A stretch of 64,000 nucleotides of DNA from contig NZ_UUON01000022.1 of assembly GCF_900590885.1 (NCBI RefSeq), forward strand, positions 283,801-347,800, in the 5' to 3' direction. Position 1 is the stretch's first letter; each line of letters opens with the position of its first letter. Position numbers and translations under genes: made by a program. The DNA is from Pseudomonas viridiflava. GTDB taxonomy: Bacteria > Pseudomonadota > Gammaproteobacteria > Pseudomonadales > Pseudomonadaceae. Below the pieces are notes generated by a model that saw nothing but the letters and a program-made list of their open reading frames with translations, ran no database searches and was not told where the DNA came from. Shown here in pieces: positions 1 to 8,598 of this stretch.

Positions 1-492
1 CAGGCGGCGTCTATCAGCAAAAAGCTGCCCACCGGCATTCAGGTGATGATCGTCTCCCCACGCCTGCGCGCCCAGCAAACCGCGCAGATTCTTAACCGTG
101 AACTGAACCTTGAACCCGTGACCATGGACAGCTTCCGCGAACGAGACGTCGGCGTATTCGAAGGGCTGACCCAGGCGCAAGCCAAGGCCTTGCACCCAGC
201 GCTTTGGGCGCAGAACATCACGCGGCAATGGGCGGTGGGGCCCACGGGCGGCGAGTCGATTGCCGAGGTGGTTACGCGAGTGCACCAAGGCCTTGCCGAA
301 CTGGCGGCACTTTATCCAACCCAGGCGGTTTTGCTGGTGGCACATGGTTTTTTGGCAAAGGTGATCCGGGCGTTGGCCATCGGGGACTTCTCGGACTTTT
401 ACACCTGGCAGCTTTCAAATGGAGAAATGCTGGTCCTCGAGGATTTTGAACTGCGGATGCTTCCGTCTGTTTCGCCCTTCGAATCTCACTGA
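1..492 (+). CDS. Histidine phosphatase (phosphoglycerate mutase-like) family protein, 3' part
   Basis: The frame is open from the first base of the window, so the true start and the N-terminal RHG catalytic motif lie upstream. What remains is a typical family C-terminal half: SPRLRAQQTA, the PTGGES motif, and VAHGFLAKVIRAL carrying the second catalytic histidine. This fold transfers or removes phosphate through a phosphohistidine; the substrate cannot be told from the sequence. The gene stops 167 bp before phnC and the phn promoter lies between them, so it is probably not part of the phn transcript, although it points the same way. Small-molecule phosphatase, alpha-ribazole phosphatase-like or SixA-like roles are all possible. 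Confidence 0.85.
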   Translation, partial: QAASISKKLPTGIQVMIVSPRLRAQQTAQILNRELNLEPVTMDSFRERDVGVFEGLTQAQAKALHPALWAQNITRQWAVGPTGGESIAEVVTRVHQGLAELAALYPTQAVLLVAHGFLAKVIRALAIGDFSDFYTWQLSNGEMLVLEDFELRMLPSVSPFESH

Positions 493-526
493 AACACCTC
501 CACAGGGGGGGCGCTGGTTTTGCAAC

Positions 527-588
527 CTTTCACAAAACCTTCATCCAACCGACCCCCTCCAGTCATGTGCAAGTCATAGGTCTGACAC
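527..588 (+). promoter_or_regulatory. Array of Pho-box half-sites (PhoB operator) upstream of phnC
   Basis: Seven-base half-sites start at 527 (CTTTCAC), 538 (CCTTCAT), 549 (CCGACCC, poor), 560 (CAGTCAT), 571 (AAGTCAT) and 582 (CTGACAC). All are exactly 11 bp apart, the spacing of the CTGTCAT-N4-CTGTCAT Pho box bound by PhoB dimers. The best full boxes are 527-544 and 560-577, with 571-588 overlapping the latter. A possible -10 (TACTGT, 599-604) lies 10 bp after the last half-site, the usual Pho promoter geometry. Phosphate-starvation induction of the phn operon is therefore expected; this is inferred from sequence only. Confidence 0.75.
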
Positions 589-659
589 CTCCCGCGCCTA
601 CTGTCGTTTGAACTCAACCGCAGCCATCCCCCGGCTGTTCAAACAAGACAGAGAAGCCA

Positions 660-1493
660 ATGACTCACGCTATCCATGTCGATCACTTGAACAAGACCTT
701 TGCGAAGAAGTCCGCATTGGTCGACCTCGAACTCACGATTGCCCCGGGTGAGATGGTCGCGCTGATTGGCGCTTCCGGTTCCGGCAAGTCCACTTTGCTG
801 CGCCACTTGGCGGGCCTGGCCTGTTGCGACAAGGGCAACGGCGGCCGCGTCACGGTGCTGGGCCGCGAGGTGCAGGCCAGTGGTCGTTTGAACGGCAAAG
901 TGCGGCGGCTGCGTGCCGACATCGGCTACATCTTCCAGCAGTTCAACCTGGTCAACCGCCTGAGCGTGCTCGACAACGTGCTGCTCGGTTGCCTGGGCCG
1001 CATGCCGCGCTGGCGTGGCAACCTCGGGTTGTTCAATGCCGAAGAGAAGGCGTTTGCCCTCGAATCCCTGGCGCGCGTCGGCCTGGCCGACCTGGCGGCG
1101 CAGCGCGCTTCCACCCTGTCCGGCGGCCAGCAGCAGCGCGTGGCGATTGCCCGGGCCTTGACCCAGCGCGCCGAAGTGATCCTCGCCGACGAGCCCATCG
1201 CTTCGCTGGACCCGGAGTCGGCGCGCAAGGTCATGGAGATCCTCGCCGACATCAACCGCCGCGACGGCAAGACGGTGGTGGTGACCCTGCATCAAGTCGA
1301 TTACGCCATGCGTTATTGCCCCCGCGCCGTGGCGCTCAAGGGCGGGCGCATTCATTTCGACGGCCAGGGCAGTGAGATGAGCAGCCAGTTCCTCAACGAT
1401 TTGTACGGTGCCGACGTCGACACCAGCCTGATGTTTTCCGACCAGACCCGCCGTACTGAGGTAACCCCTCGGCTGGCCCTGGCGCGCGCTTGA
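660..1493 (+). CDS. phnC: Phosphonate ABC transporter ATP-binding protein PhnC
   Basis: This is the ATPase of the PhnCDE phosphonate importer, acting at the cytoplasmic face of the inner membrane. The 277-residue product has the Walker A motif GASGSGKST (residues 37-45), the ABC signature LSGGQQQR (153-160) and the Walker B region VILADEP (173-179), followed by the H-loop around [11 protein letters not shown] at 660 is preceded by GAGAAG. It is the first gene after the Pho-box array, with phnD starting 32 bp downstream. The order phnC-phnD-phnE and the C-P lyase genes that follow make the assignment secure. Confidence 0.97.
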   Translation: MTHAIHVDHLNKTFAKKSALVDLELTIAPGEMVALIGASGSGKSTLLRHLAGLACCDKGNGGRVTVLGREVQASGRLNGKVRRLRADIGYIFQQFNLVNRLSVLDNVLLGCLGRMPRWRGNLGLFNAEEKAFALESLARVGLADLAAQRASTLSGGQQQRVAIARALTQRAEVILADEPIASLDPESARKVMEILADINRRDGKTVVVTLHQVDYAMRYCPRAVALKGGRIHFDGQGSEMSSQFLNDLYGADVDTSLMFSDQTRRTEVTPRLALARA

Positions 1494-1525
1494 AACCCTA
1501 CTCACGACCCACAGGAAACCCTTCC

Positions 1526-2527
1526 ATGTTGAACCGTATCGGCCACGTGTTTCTGTCTGCCGTGTTGCTGGCCAGCGTCGCAATGGGCAATGCCCACGCC
1601 GCCGACAAAACCATCAATTTCGGCATCATGTCCACCGAGTCTTCGCAGAACCTCAAGAGCATCTGGCAGCCATTTCTGGATGACATGCACAAGAAGACCG
1701 GCCTGACCATCAACGCCACTTTCGCCTCCGACTATGCCGGCCTGATCCAGGGCATGCGCTTCAACAAAGTCGACGTGGCGTGGCTGGGCAACAAGGCGGC
1801 GATGGAAGCGGTGGACCGCTCCAACGGCGAGATCTTCGCCCAGACCGCCGCCGCCAATGGCGCAGCCGGGTACTGGAGCGTGCTGATCGTGCGCAAGGAC
1901 AGCCCGATCAACAACGTCGAAGACATGCTCAAAAATGCCAAGAACCTGACCTTCGGCAACGGCGACCCGAACTCCACCTCGGGCTACCTGGTGCCGGGCT
2001 ATTACGTGTTCGCCAAGAACCACGTGGACGCCGCCACCGCCTTCAAGCGCACGCTGAACTCCAGTCATGAAGTCAACGCACTCAGCGTCGCCAAGGGGCA
2101 GTTGGACGTGGCCACCTTCAACACCGAAAGCTGGGACCGTCTTGAGGTCACCCAACCGGACAAGGCAGCACAGCTCAAGGTGATCTGGAAGTCGCCGCTG
2201 ATCCCCGCCGACCCGATGGTGTGGAGCAAGGCGCTAAGCGACAGCGAGAAGAGCAAGATCCGCGATTTCTTCGCGAACTATGGCGATACCGACGAAGAGA
2301 AGGCCGTGCTGAAGAACATGCAGCTGGGCAAGTTCCTCGCGTCCAGTGATGACCAGTTGCTGCCGATCCGCCAGCTGGAGCTGTTCAAGCAGCGCACCAC
2401 CATCAGTGCCGACGCCAAGCTTGAAGCTGGCGACAAGGCCAAGAAACTCGCCGACATCGACGCCGACCTGGCGAAGCTGCAACAGCGCATCTCCGAGCTC
2501 GACAAGAAAACCGCAGCCAACGGCTAA
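1526..2527 (+). CDS. phnD: Phosphonate ABC transporter periplasmic substrate-binding protein PhnD
   Basis: The 333-residue product has a Sec signal peptide ending near AHA-ADKT, then a periplasmic phosphonate-binding fold with family features such as FGIMSTESSQNL near the mature N-terminus and GDPNSTSGYLVPGYYVF in the middle. The ATG at 1526 is chosen because it begins the signal peptide and has AGGAAA upstream; an in-frame ATG at 1490 overlaps the end of phnC and would add 12 residues that are not signal-like. The C-terminal 40 residues are lysine- and aspartate-rich and probably helical. It delivers phosphonates to PhnE/PhnC. A REP doublet follows directly and separates it from phnE. Confidence 0.96.
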   Translation: MLNRIGHVFLSAVLLASVAMGNAHAADKTINFGIMSTESSQNLKSIWQPFLDDMHKKTGLTINATFASDYAGLIQGMRFNKVDVAWLGNKAAMEAVDRSNGEIFAQTAAANGAAGYWSVLIVRKDSPINNVEDMLKNAKNLTFGNGDPNSTSGYLVPGYYVFAKNHVDAATAFKRTLNSSHEVNALSVAKGQLDVATFNTESWDRLEVTQPDKAAQLKVIWKSPLIPADPMVWSKALSDSEKSKIRDFFANYGDTDEEKAVLKNMQLGKFLASSDDQLLPIRQLELFKQRTTISADAKLEAGDKAKKLADIDADLAKLQQRISELDKKTAANG

Positions 2528-2531
2528 CCCC

Positions 2532-2620
2532 TGTGGGAGGGGGCTTGCCCCCGATAGCGGTGTGTCATTCAGCCCATCCGTGACTGATCCATTGCCATTC
2601 GGGGGCAAGCCCCTCCCACA
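2532..2620. repeat. REP doublet (REPIN-like) between phnD and phnE
   Basis: Two GGGGGCTTGCCCCC-type palindromes in inverted orientation flank a 45-50 bp spacer. The left copy reads GTGGGAGG... inwards to CGATAGCGGTG; the right copy is its inverse, ending CCCCTCCCACA, one C shorter than usual. The whole unit can fold into one long hairpin. It sits inside an operon, 5 bp after phnD and 17 bp before phnE, so it may stabilise the upstream phnCD message or reduce expression of downstream genes. Confidence 0.9.
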
Positions 2621-2637
2621 TTTATCGAGAGTGATCC

Positions 2638-3420
2638 ATGACGACTTTGCATGCCGAAGCAGTGGGCAAAAGAACCTGGCCGCAATACCTCGGCTGGGGC
2701 CTGTTCCTGGTCCTGCTGGCCTGGGCCTGGCACGGCGCGGAGATGAACCCGCTGGCGCTGTACCGCGATTCCGGAAACATGGCCACCTTCGCCGCCGACT
2801 TCTTCCCGCCGGACTTCCATGAATGGCGCAGCTACCTCAAGGAAATGATCGTCACCGTCCAAATCGCCCTCTGGGGCACGGTGCTGGCGATTGTCTGCTC
2901 GGTGCCGCTGGGCATTCTCTGTGCCGACAACATCACCCCCTGGTGGGTCCACCAACCGCTGCGCCGGGTGATGGATGCGTTCCGCTCCATCAATGAAATG
3001 GTGTTCGCCATGCTGTTTGTTGTCGCGGTCGGCCTCGGTCCTTTCGCCGGCGTGTTGGCCCTGTGGATCAGCACCACCGGCGTACTCGCCAAGCTGTTTG
3101 CCGAAGCCGTCGAAGCCATCGACCCAGGCCCGGTAGAAGGCGTACGTGCCACCGGCGCGAGTGCCTTGCAGGAAGTGATCTACGGCGTAATCCCGCAAGT
3201 GATGCCGCTGTGGGTCAGCTACGCGCTGTACCGCTTCGAAGCCAACGTGCGCTCGGCCACCGTGGTCGGCATGGTCGGTGCCGGCGGGATCGGCGTGATC
3301 CTCTGGGAAAACATTCGCGCCTTCCAGTTCGTACAAACCTGCGCGGTGCTGCTGGTGATCATCGTGGTGGTGAGCTGTATCGACGTGCTGTCCCAACGCC
3401 TGCGCAAGCAGTTCATCTGA
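2638..3420 (+). CDS. phnE: Phosphonate ABC transporter permease PhnE
   Basis: The 260-residue inner-membrane permease has about six hydrophobic segments and the binding-protein-dependent transport signature [24 protein letters not shown] at about residues 163-186 (the EAA loop contacting PhnC). The N-terminal segment [10 protein letters not shown] is the first membrane span, followed by a periplasmic loop. ATG at 2638 is preceded by TCGAGAG. It completes the PhnCDE importer. It is the only permease in the cluster, so it probably functions as a homodimer; some other Proteobacteria carry two phnE genes. Confidence 0.96.
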   Translation: MTTLHAEAVGKRTWPQYLGWGLFLVLLAWAWHGAEMNPLALYRDSGNMATFAADFFPPDFHEWRSYLKEMIVTVQIALWGTVLAIVCSVPLGILCADNITPWWVHQPLRRVMDAFRSINEMVFAMLFVVAVGLGPFAGVLALWISTTGVLAKLFAEAVEAIDPGPVEGVRATGASALQEVIYGVIPQVMPLWVSYALYRFEANVRSATVVGMVGAGGIGVILWENIRAFQFVQTCAVLLVIIVVVSCIDVLSQRLRKQFI

Positions 3421-3456
3421 CGCCTGAGGGGTGCCCGCGCGGCGCTTTTTTTAAGC

Positions 3457-4161
3457 ATGCAGTTGTCTAGACAAGAAGAGCCGGTGTACCGCGAACTCGC
3501 GGACATCCTGCGCCGTGAACTCAGCAGCTACCGCGCCGGCGACTTCCTGCCCGGCGAGGTGCATATGGCCGAGCGTTTTGGCGTCAACCGCCATACCTTG
3601 CGCCGCGCCATCGACGAGCTGGTGTTCGAAGGCAGCCTGTTGCGCCGCCAGGGCAAGGGCACCCAGGTGCTCGACCGCCCGCTGATTTACTCGATGGGCG
3701 CCGAGACCTCCTACAGCCAGTCGCTGTCGGCCCAGGGCGTGGGCGTGGAAGCGGTGCTGCTCAAGCGGCGCTACTGCTACGCCAGCCGCGACGAAGCCGA
3801 GCATCTGGGCATCGCCGAAATGGCGCCGATGATCGAACTGCAAACCCTGCGCAAGCTCGACCACCAGCCCGTCAGCCTGATCCGCCACCGCTACTGCGCC
3901 AGCCGCGCGCCGTTGCTGGCCGACTACACCGGCGGCTCCCTGCGCCAGTACTTGCGTGAGCGCGAGCTGCCCTTGACCCGCACCCAAAGCCTGATCGGTG
4001 CGCGGTTGCCCAACCGTGACGAAGCCGCGCTGCTGCTGATGCCCAGGCATTTGCCGGCGCTCACGGTGTTTACCCTTTCCTGCGATCGCGACGGCCGCCC
4101 GGTGGAGCTGGCGCAGTCCACCAGCCGTTCGGATCGCTTTCAGTACCAAGTGGTGACTTGA
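3457..4161 (+). CDS. phnF: GntR/HutC-family transcriptional regulator PhnF
   Basis: The 234-residue protein has an N-terminal winged helix (GVNRHTLRRAIDELVFEGSL, about residues 36-55, and the wing RRQGKGTQV) and a C-terminal UTRA ligand-binding domain, the HutC-subfamily architecture. It lies between phnE and phnG, as in Escherichia coli, where PhnF is the presumed repressor of the C-P lyase operon. The ATG at 3457 is 36 bp after phnE. A perfect palindrome fitting the HutC operator consensus covers codons 3-6 of the gene itself (3463-3474), suggesting autorepression. The stop codon abuts phnG. The effector is unknown; a phosphonate or an intermediate of the pathway is likely. Confidence 0.94.
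   Translation: MQLSRQEEPVYRELADILRRELSSYRAGDFLPGEVHMAERFGVNRHTLRRAIDELVFEGSLLRRQGKGTQVLDRPLIYSMGAETSYSQSLSAQGVGVEAVLLKRRYCYASRDEAEHLGIAEMAPMIELQTLRKLDHQPVSLIRHRYCASRAPLLADYTGGSLRQYLRERELPLTRTQSLIGARLPNRDEAALLLMPRHLPALTVFTLSCDRDGRPVELAQSTSRSDRFQYQVVT
3463..3474. promoter_or_regulatory. Candidate PhnF operator (12-bp palindrome at the phnF start)
   Basis: TTGTCTAGACAA is a perfect 12-bp palindrome whose core GTCTAGAC matches the HutC-subfamily operator pattern GT-M-TA-K-AC. It begins three bases after the phnF start codon. Binding there would block transcription or translation initiation of phnF and the genes behind it. No second copy was noticed near phnC. This is inference from motif and position. 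Confidence 0.55.
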
Positions 4162-4602
4162 ATGATGAATGTGTCCCCGCGACAACAGTGGATCGGCGTG
4201 TTAGCCCGCGCCCAACTCAGTGAACTGCAACCTCACGAAGCAGCCTTGAAGGACGCCGAATACCAACTGATCCGCGCCCCGGAAATCGGCATGACCCTGG
4301 TGCGTGGCCGCATGGGGGGTGATGGCGCCGCCTTCAACGTCGGCGAGATGAGCGTGACCCGTTGCGTGGTGCGCCTGGCCGATGGCCGCACCGGCTACAG
4401 CTACCTGGCCGGGCGCGACAAGCTCCACGCCGAGCTGGCCGCCCTGGCCGACGCCCACCTGCAAGGCAGCCAGCCGAGCCTCTGGCTCAGCGACTTGATC
4501 ACCGCGCTGGCCAATGCCCAGGCCCGGCGCCGCGCGCAAAAAGAAGCCGACACGGCGGCCACCAAGGTCGAGTTCTTCACCCTGGTGCGAGGAGAAAACT
4601 GA
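4162..4602 (+). CDS. phnG: Alpha-D-ribose 1-methylphosphonate 5-triphosphate synthase subunit PhnG
   Basis: PhnG is a small subunit of the PhnGHIJ C-P lyase core complex; with PhnI, PhnH and PhnL it attaches phosphonate to C1' of ribose from ATP, releasing adenine. The 146-residue length is close to the E. coli protein (150). Conserved features include RAPEIGMTLVRGRMGG and FNVGEMSVTRCVVRL. The gene begins directly after the phnF stop and its stop overlaps the phnH start (ATGA), indicating translational coupling. A second ATG three bases downstream is equally possible as start. Confidence 0.96.
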   Translation: MMNVSPRQQWIGVLARAQLSELQPHEAALKDAEYQLIRAPEIGMTLVRGRMGGDGAAFNVGEMSVTRCVVRLADGRTGYSYLAGRDKLHAELAALADAHLQGSQPSLWLSDLITALANAQARRRAQKEADTAATKVEFFTLVRGEN

Positions 4603-5192
4603 TGAATGCTCACCTGTTGCAACCGGCCTTCGTCGACCCGGTGCTGGATGCCCAGCGCGGTTTTCGCACGGCGCTCAAGGCCTTGGCCGAGCCGGGGTTG
4701 ATCCAGCATTTGCCCTCCGCCCCACGCTTGGATGGCCTGGCCCCCGCCACCTATGCGCTGTGCCTGGCCCTGCTGGATATGGACACGCCGCTGTGGCTGG
4801 CGCCGAGCTTCGACACGCCGCTGATCCGCGCCAACCTGGCCTTCCACTGCGCCTGCCCGCTCACGGACAAGCGCGAAGACGCTGTGTTCGCCTTGCTCGG
4901 TGAACAGGACCTGCTCGACCTCAGCTGCTTTGACCACGGCAACGACCGCTACCCGGACCAGTCCTGCACCTTGCTCGTGCAGCTCACCGACCTGGAAGCC
5001 GGTCGCGGCCTGCAATGGCATGGCCCCGGCATCAAGACTCAACGCCAGGTGCACCTGCCGGTACCCCAAGCTTTCTGGCAGGAGCGCCAGCGCCGCGAAG
5101 CCTTCCCCCGTGGCCTGGACGTGCTGTTCGCCGCCGGCCATCACCTGATCGGCCTGCCACGCAGCAGCCGCATTGCACAGGAGCACGCCTGA
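4602..5192 (+). CDS. phnH: C-P lyase core complex subunit PhnH
   Basis: The 196-residue protein matches the size of PhnH (194 in E. coli), the subunit that dimerises and docks on PhnJ in the core complex. It begins MNAHLLQPAFVDPVLDAQ and contains FRTALKALAEPG, typical of the family, and ends with the HLIGLPRSSRI segment. The ATG at 4602 overlaps the phnG stop; although the frame is open further upstream, that region is phnG coding in another frame. The stop overlaps the phnI ATG at 5192. Confidence 0.95.
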   Translation: MNAHLLQPAFVDPVLDAQRGFRTALKALAEPGLIQHLPSAPRLDGLAPATYALCLALLDMDTPLWLAPSFDTPLIRANLAFHCACPLTDKREDAVFALLGEQDLLDLSCFDHGNDRYPDQSCTLLVQLTDLEAGRGLQWHGPGIKTQRQVHLPVPQAFWQERQRREAFPRGLDVLFAAGHHLIGLPRSSRIAQEHA

Positions 5193-6268
5193 TGTACGTA
5201 GCCGTCAAAGGTGGCGAACAGGCCATCGACAATGCCCACCGCCTGCTGGCGAAAAAACGCCGGGGCGATACGGCGATTCCCGAACTGAGCGTGACGCAGA
5301 TCCGCGAGCAACTGCCGCTCGCCGTCGCAAGGGTGATGACCGAAGGCTCGCTGTTCGATGAAGAGCTCGCCGCGCTCGCGATCAAGCAAGCGGCGGGGGA
5401 CCTGGTGGAAGCGATCTTCCTGCTGCGCGCCTACCGCACCACATTGCCGCGCTTCAGCCCGAGCCTGCCGATCGATACGTCGCAGATGTCCTTGAGCCGG
5501 CGTTTGTCCGCCACCTTCAAGGACGTGCCCGGCGGCCAACTGCTCGGCCCGACCTTCGACTACACCCACCGCCTGCTGGATTTCTCGCTGCTGGCCGAGG
5601 GCCAATACCCAGGCCCGCAGACCAGCGCGGACGCGCGTATCGAAGCCTGCCCGCGGGTGCTCGGCTTGCTCGCCAAGGAAGGCCTGATCAAGCACGAGAC
5701 CGACGACAACGCCAGCGTTGCCGACATCACCCGCGACCCGCTGGAATACCCCGCCAGCCGCGCCGAGCGCCTGCAAGCCTTGGCCCGTGGCGACGAGGGT
5801 TTCCTGTTGGCGCTGGGCTACTCGACCCAACGCGGTTACGGGCGCAACCACCCGTTTGCCGGTGAGATTCGCATCGGCGACGTGGAGGTGTGGATCGACC
5901 CCGAGGAGCTGGGTTTCCCCATCTGCCTGGGCAGCATCGAAGTCACCGAGTGCGAGATGGTCAACCAGTTTGTCGGCTCGGCCACCGAGCTGGCGCAGTT
6001 CACCCGTGGCTACGGGCTGGCGTTCGGGCATGCCGAGCGCAAGGCCATGGGCATGGCGCTGGTGGACCGTTCGCTGCGCGCCGAGGAATACCACGAAGAG
6101 ATCGTCTCGCCGGCCCAGCGCGAAGAATTTGTGCTGGCCCACTGCGACAACGTCGAGGCTGCCGGTTTTGTCTCGCACCTCAAATTGCCTCACTACGTGG
6201 ACTTCCAGTCCGAACTGGAACTGATCCGCAAACTGCGCCAACCGGCCGAGGGCCCAAGCCATGACTGA
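5192..6268 (+). CDS. phnI: C-P lyase core complex subunit PhnI (nucleosidase)
   Basis: PhnI is the subunit that displaces adenine from ATP with a phosphonate, forming the 1-phosphonoribose 5-triphosphate product. The 358-residue length agrees with E. coli PhnI (354). The product starts MYVAVKGGEQAIDNAHRLL, a highly conserved N-terminus, which fixes the start at 5192 even though the frame is open upstream. Other conserved segments are YSTQRGYGRNHPFAGE and CLGSIEVTECEMVNQF. The 3' end overlaps phnJ by eight bases. Confidence 0.97.
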   Translation: MYVAVKGGEQAIDNAHRLLAKKRRGDTAIPELSVTQIREQLPLAVARVMTEGSLFDEELAALAIKQAAGDLVEAIFLLRAYRTTLPRFSPSLPIDTSQMSLSRRLSATFKDVPGGQLLGPTFDYTHRLLDFSLLAEGQYPGPQTSADARIEACPRVLGLLAKEGLIKHETDDNASVADITRDPLEYPASRAERLQALARGDEGFLLALGYSTQRGYGRNHPFAGEIRIGDVEVWIDPEELGFPICLGSIEVTECEMVNQFVGSATELAQFTRGYGLAFGHAERKAMGMALVDRSLRAEEYHEEIVSPAQREEFVLAHCDNVEAAGFVSHLKLPHYVDFQSELELIRKLRQPAEGPSHD

Positions 6269-7109
6269 TCGCGACCCGGCCTACAACTTCGCCTACCTCG
6301 ACGAACAGACCAAACGCATGATCCGCCGCGCCTTGCTCAAGGCCGTGGCGATCCCCGGTTACCAGGTACCGTTCGGTGGCCGCGAGATGCCCTTGCCCTA
6401 CGGCTGGGGCACCGGCGGCATGCAACTGACCGCCGCGATCCTCGGCGACGATGACGTGCTCAAGGTCATCGACCAGGGTGCGGACGACACCACCAACGCC
6501 GTGTCGATCCGGCGCTTCTTCGCGCGCACTGCCGGCGTCGCCACCACCGAAGCCACGCCCGACGCCACGGTGATCCAGACCCGCCACCGCATCCCGGAAA
6601 CCCCGCTGCAGGCCGGGCAGATCATGGTCTACCAGGTGCCGATCCCGGAGCCTTTGCGTTTTATCGAACCGTCGGAAACCGAGACCCGCAACATGCACGC
6701 CCTCAACGATTACGGGGTGATGCACGTAAAACTCTACGAAGACATCGCCACCTTTGGCCATATCGCCACCAGCTATGCGTACCCGGTGATGGTCGATGGG
6801 CGCTACGTGATGGACCCGTCGCCCATCCCCAAATTCGACAACCCCAAACTCGACATGAGCCCGGCGCTGATGCTGTTCGGCGCCGGTCGCGAAAAGCGCC
6901 TGTACGCGGTGCCGCCGTACACCCAGGTCAGCAGCCTGGACTTTGAAGACCACCCGTTCGAAGTGCAGAAGTGGGACCACACCTGCGCCATCTGCGGCAG
7001 CCACGAGTCCTTCCTCGATGAGCTGATTCTGGACGACGCCGGCACCCAGAGTTTCGTCTGCTCCGACACCTGGTATTGCGCGCAACGCATCAAGGAGAAC
7101 ACCCAGTGA
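6261..7109 (+). CDS. phnJ: Alpha-D-ribose 1-methylphosphonate 5-phosphate C-P lyase PhnJ
   Basis: PhnJ is the radical SAM enzyme that breaks the carbon-phosphorus bond of 5-phosphoribosyl 1-phosphonate, giving a hydrocarbon and 5-phosphoribosyl 1,2-cyclic phosphate. The 282-residue sequence carries the atypical iron-sulfur motif near its C-terminus: Cys242, Cys245 (CAIC) and Cys267, plus Cys273, corresponding to Cys241/244/266 and the catalytic Cys272 of E. coli. All catalytic cysteines are thus present and the enzyme should be active. The start overlaps phnI and the stop overlaps phnK. Confidence 0.98.
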   Translation: MTDRDPAYNFAYLDEQTKRMIRRALLKAVAIPGYQVPFGGREMPLPYGWGTGGMQLTAAILGDDDVLKVIDQGADDTTNAVSIRRFFARTAGVATTEATPDATVIQTRHRIPETPLQAGQIMVYQVPIPEPLRFIEPSETETRNMHALNDYGVMHVKLYEDIATFGHIATSYAYPVMVDGRYVMDPSPIPKFDNPKLDMSPALMLFGAGREKRLYAVPPYTQVSSLDFEDHPFEVQKWDHTCAICGSHESFLDELILDDAGTQSFVCSDTWYCAQRIKENTQ

Positions 7110-7879
7110 GCCAGCCGTTACTGCAAGTGCGTGACCTGTCCCTGTTGTACGGCCCGGAGAAGGGCTGCCAGGGCGTGAGTTTTGATCTGTACCCCGGCGA
7201 AGTGCTGGGGATTGTCGGCGAGTCCGGCTCGGGCAAATCCACCTTGCTCTCGTTGTTGAGCGGGCGTTTGCCGCCGCAAGCGGGAAGCATCGGCTACCGC
7301 AGCAAGGACGGTGAATGGCTGGATTTGTACAGCGCCAGTGAAGCCGAGCGCCGCACCTTGCTGCGCACCGAGTGGGGCTTCGTCGAGCAGAACCCCCGCG
7401 ACGGCCTGCGCATGGGCGTGTCGGCCGGCGCCAATATCGGCGAGCGCCTGATGGCCCAGGGCGTGCGCAACTATGCGCAGCTGCGCGGCGCCGGTCTCGA
7501 CTGGCTGGGCCAGGTGGAGATCGACCCGCAGCGCATTGATGACTTGCCGCGCACCTTCTCCGGCGGCATGCAGCAACGTCTGCAAATCGCCCGCAACCTG
7601 GTGTCCAGCCCGCGCCTGGTGTTCATGGACGAACCCACCGGCGGCCTCGACGTATCGGTGCAGGCCCGTTTGCTCGACCTGCTGCGCGGCCTGGTGCGCG
7701 AGCTGGACCTGGCCGTGGTGATCGTCACCCACGATTTGGCCGTGGCGCGCCTGCTGGCCGACCGCCTGATGGTGATGCGCCGCTCGCGGGTGGTGGAAAC
7801 CGGGCTCACCGACCAGATCCTCGACGATCCACAGCACCCTTACTCTCAATTGCTGGTGTCTTCGGTATTGCAGCCATGA
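7106..7879 (+). CDS. phnK: C-P lyase-associated ABC-type ATPase PhnK
   Basis: PhnK is a soluble ABC ATPase that docks on the PhnGHIJ core through PhnJ. The GTG at 7106 is chosen as start: it overlaps the phnJ stop, has AAGGAG 8 bp upstream and gives [16 protein letters not shown], while the upstream in-frame extension is phnJ coding. The 257-residue product has Walker [10 protein letters not shown] (38-46), signature [15 protein letters not shown], Walker [12 protein letters not shown] and the H-loop [11 protein letters not shown]. There is no cognate membrane domain, as expected for this subunit. Confidence 0.95.
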   Translation: MSQPLLQVRDLSLLYGPEKGCQGVSFDLYPGEVLGIVGESGSGKSTLLSLLSGRLPPQAGSIGYRSKDGEWLDLYSASEAERRTLLRTEWGFVEQNPRDGLRMGVSAGANIGERLMAQGVRNYAQLRGAGLDWLGQVEIDPQRIDDLPRTFSGGMQQRLQIARNLVSSPRLVFMDEPTGGLDVSVQARLLDLLRGLVRELDLAVVIVTHDLAVARLLADRLMVMRRSRVVETGLTDQILDDPQHPYSQLLVSSVLQP

Positions 7880-8598
7880 TGAATGCCTTGATCGAGGTCC
7901 GTGACCTCTCGAAAACCTTCACCCTGCATCAGCAGCACGGCGTGGTGCTCAACGTGCTGCGCGGTGTGGAATTCAGTGTGCAGGCCGGCGAATGCCTGGT
8001 GCTGCACGGCCAGTCCGGCGCCGGCAAAAGCACCTTGCTGCGCACCCTGTACGGCAACTACCTGCCGGCCGGTGGCAGCATCCGCGTGCAGCACGCGGGT
8101 GAGTGGCTGGAGCTGGTCGGCGCCGAGCCGCGCGACATCCTGCGGGTGCGCCAGCAAACGCTGGGTTATGTCAGCCAGTTCCTGCGCGTAATCCCCCGCG
8201 TGGCCTGCCTGGATGTGGTGATGGAGCCTGCGCTGGCGCGCGGCTGGTCGAGGGCCAATGCGCAGTCCCGCGCCGAGCACTTGCTGACGCGCCTGAATAT
8301 CCCCCAGCGCCTGTGGCAACTGGCGCCCGGCACCTTCTCCGGTGGCGAGCAGCAGCGCGTCAACATCGCCCGCGGCTTCATGGTCGAGTGGCCGGTGATG
8401 CTGCTGGACGAGCCCACCGCGTCCCTGGATGACAACAACCGCCAGGTGGTGCTGGAACTGATGAACGAAGCCAAGGCCGGCGGCGCCGCGCTGATTGGCA
8501 TCTTCCACGACCGGGCCGCCCGTGAGGCGGTTGCCGACCGCCATTTCGACATGACCCCCGCACCCGTCGCCGCAGAGGAATACGCACATGCCCGCTGA
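7876..8598 (+). CDS. phnL: C-P lyase-associated ABC-type ATPase PhnL
   Basis: PhnL is the second soluble ABC protein of the pathway and stacks on PhnK in the C-P lyase supercomplex; it is needed for the PhnI reaction. The 240-residue product shows Walker [10 protein letters not shown], signature [15 protein letters not shown], Walker [12 protein letters not shown] and an H-loop in [10 protein letters not shown]. Two adjacent ATG codons (7876, 7879) overlap the phnK stop. It is about 14 residues longer than E. coli PhnL at the C-terminus. The 3' end overlaps phnM by 11 bases. Confidence 0.95.
   Translation: MMNALIEVRDLSKTFTLHQQHGVVLNVLRGVEFSVQAGECLVLHGQSGAGKSTLLRTLYGNYLPAGGSIRVQHAGEWLELVGAEPRDILRVRQQTLGYVSQFLRVIPRVACLDVVMEPALARGWSRANAQSRAEHLLTRLNIPQRLWQLAPGTFSGGEQQRVNIARGFMVEWPVMLLDEPTASLDDNNRQVVLELMNEAKAGGAALIGIFHDRAAREAVADRHFDMTPAPVAAEEYAHAR

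Noticed and set aside
4362..4601. Extended N-terminus of PhnH inside phnG
   Set aside because: The extra sequence is an off-frame reading of phnG; PhnH family length and the ATGA overlap support the start at 4602.
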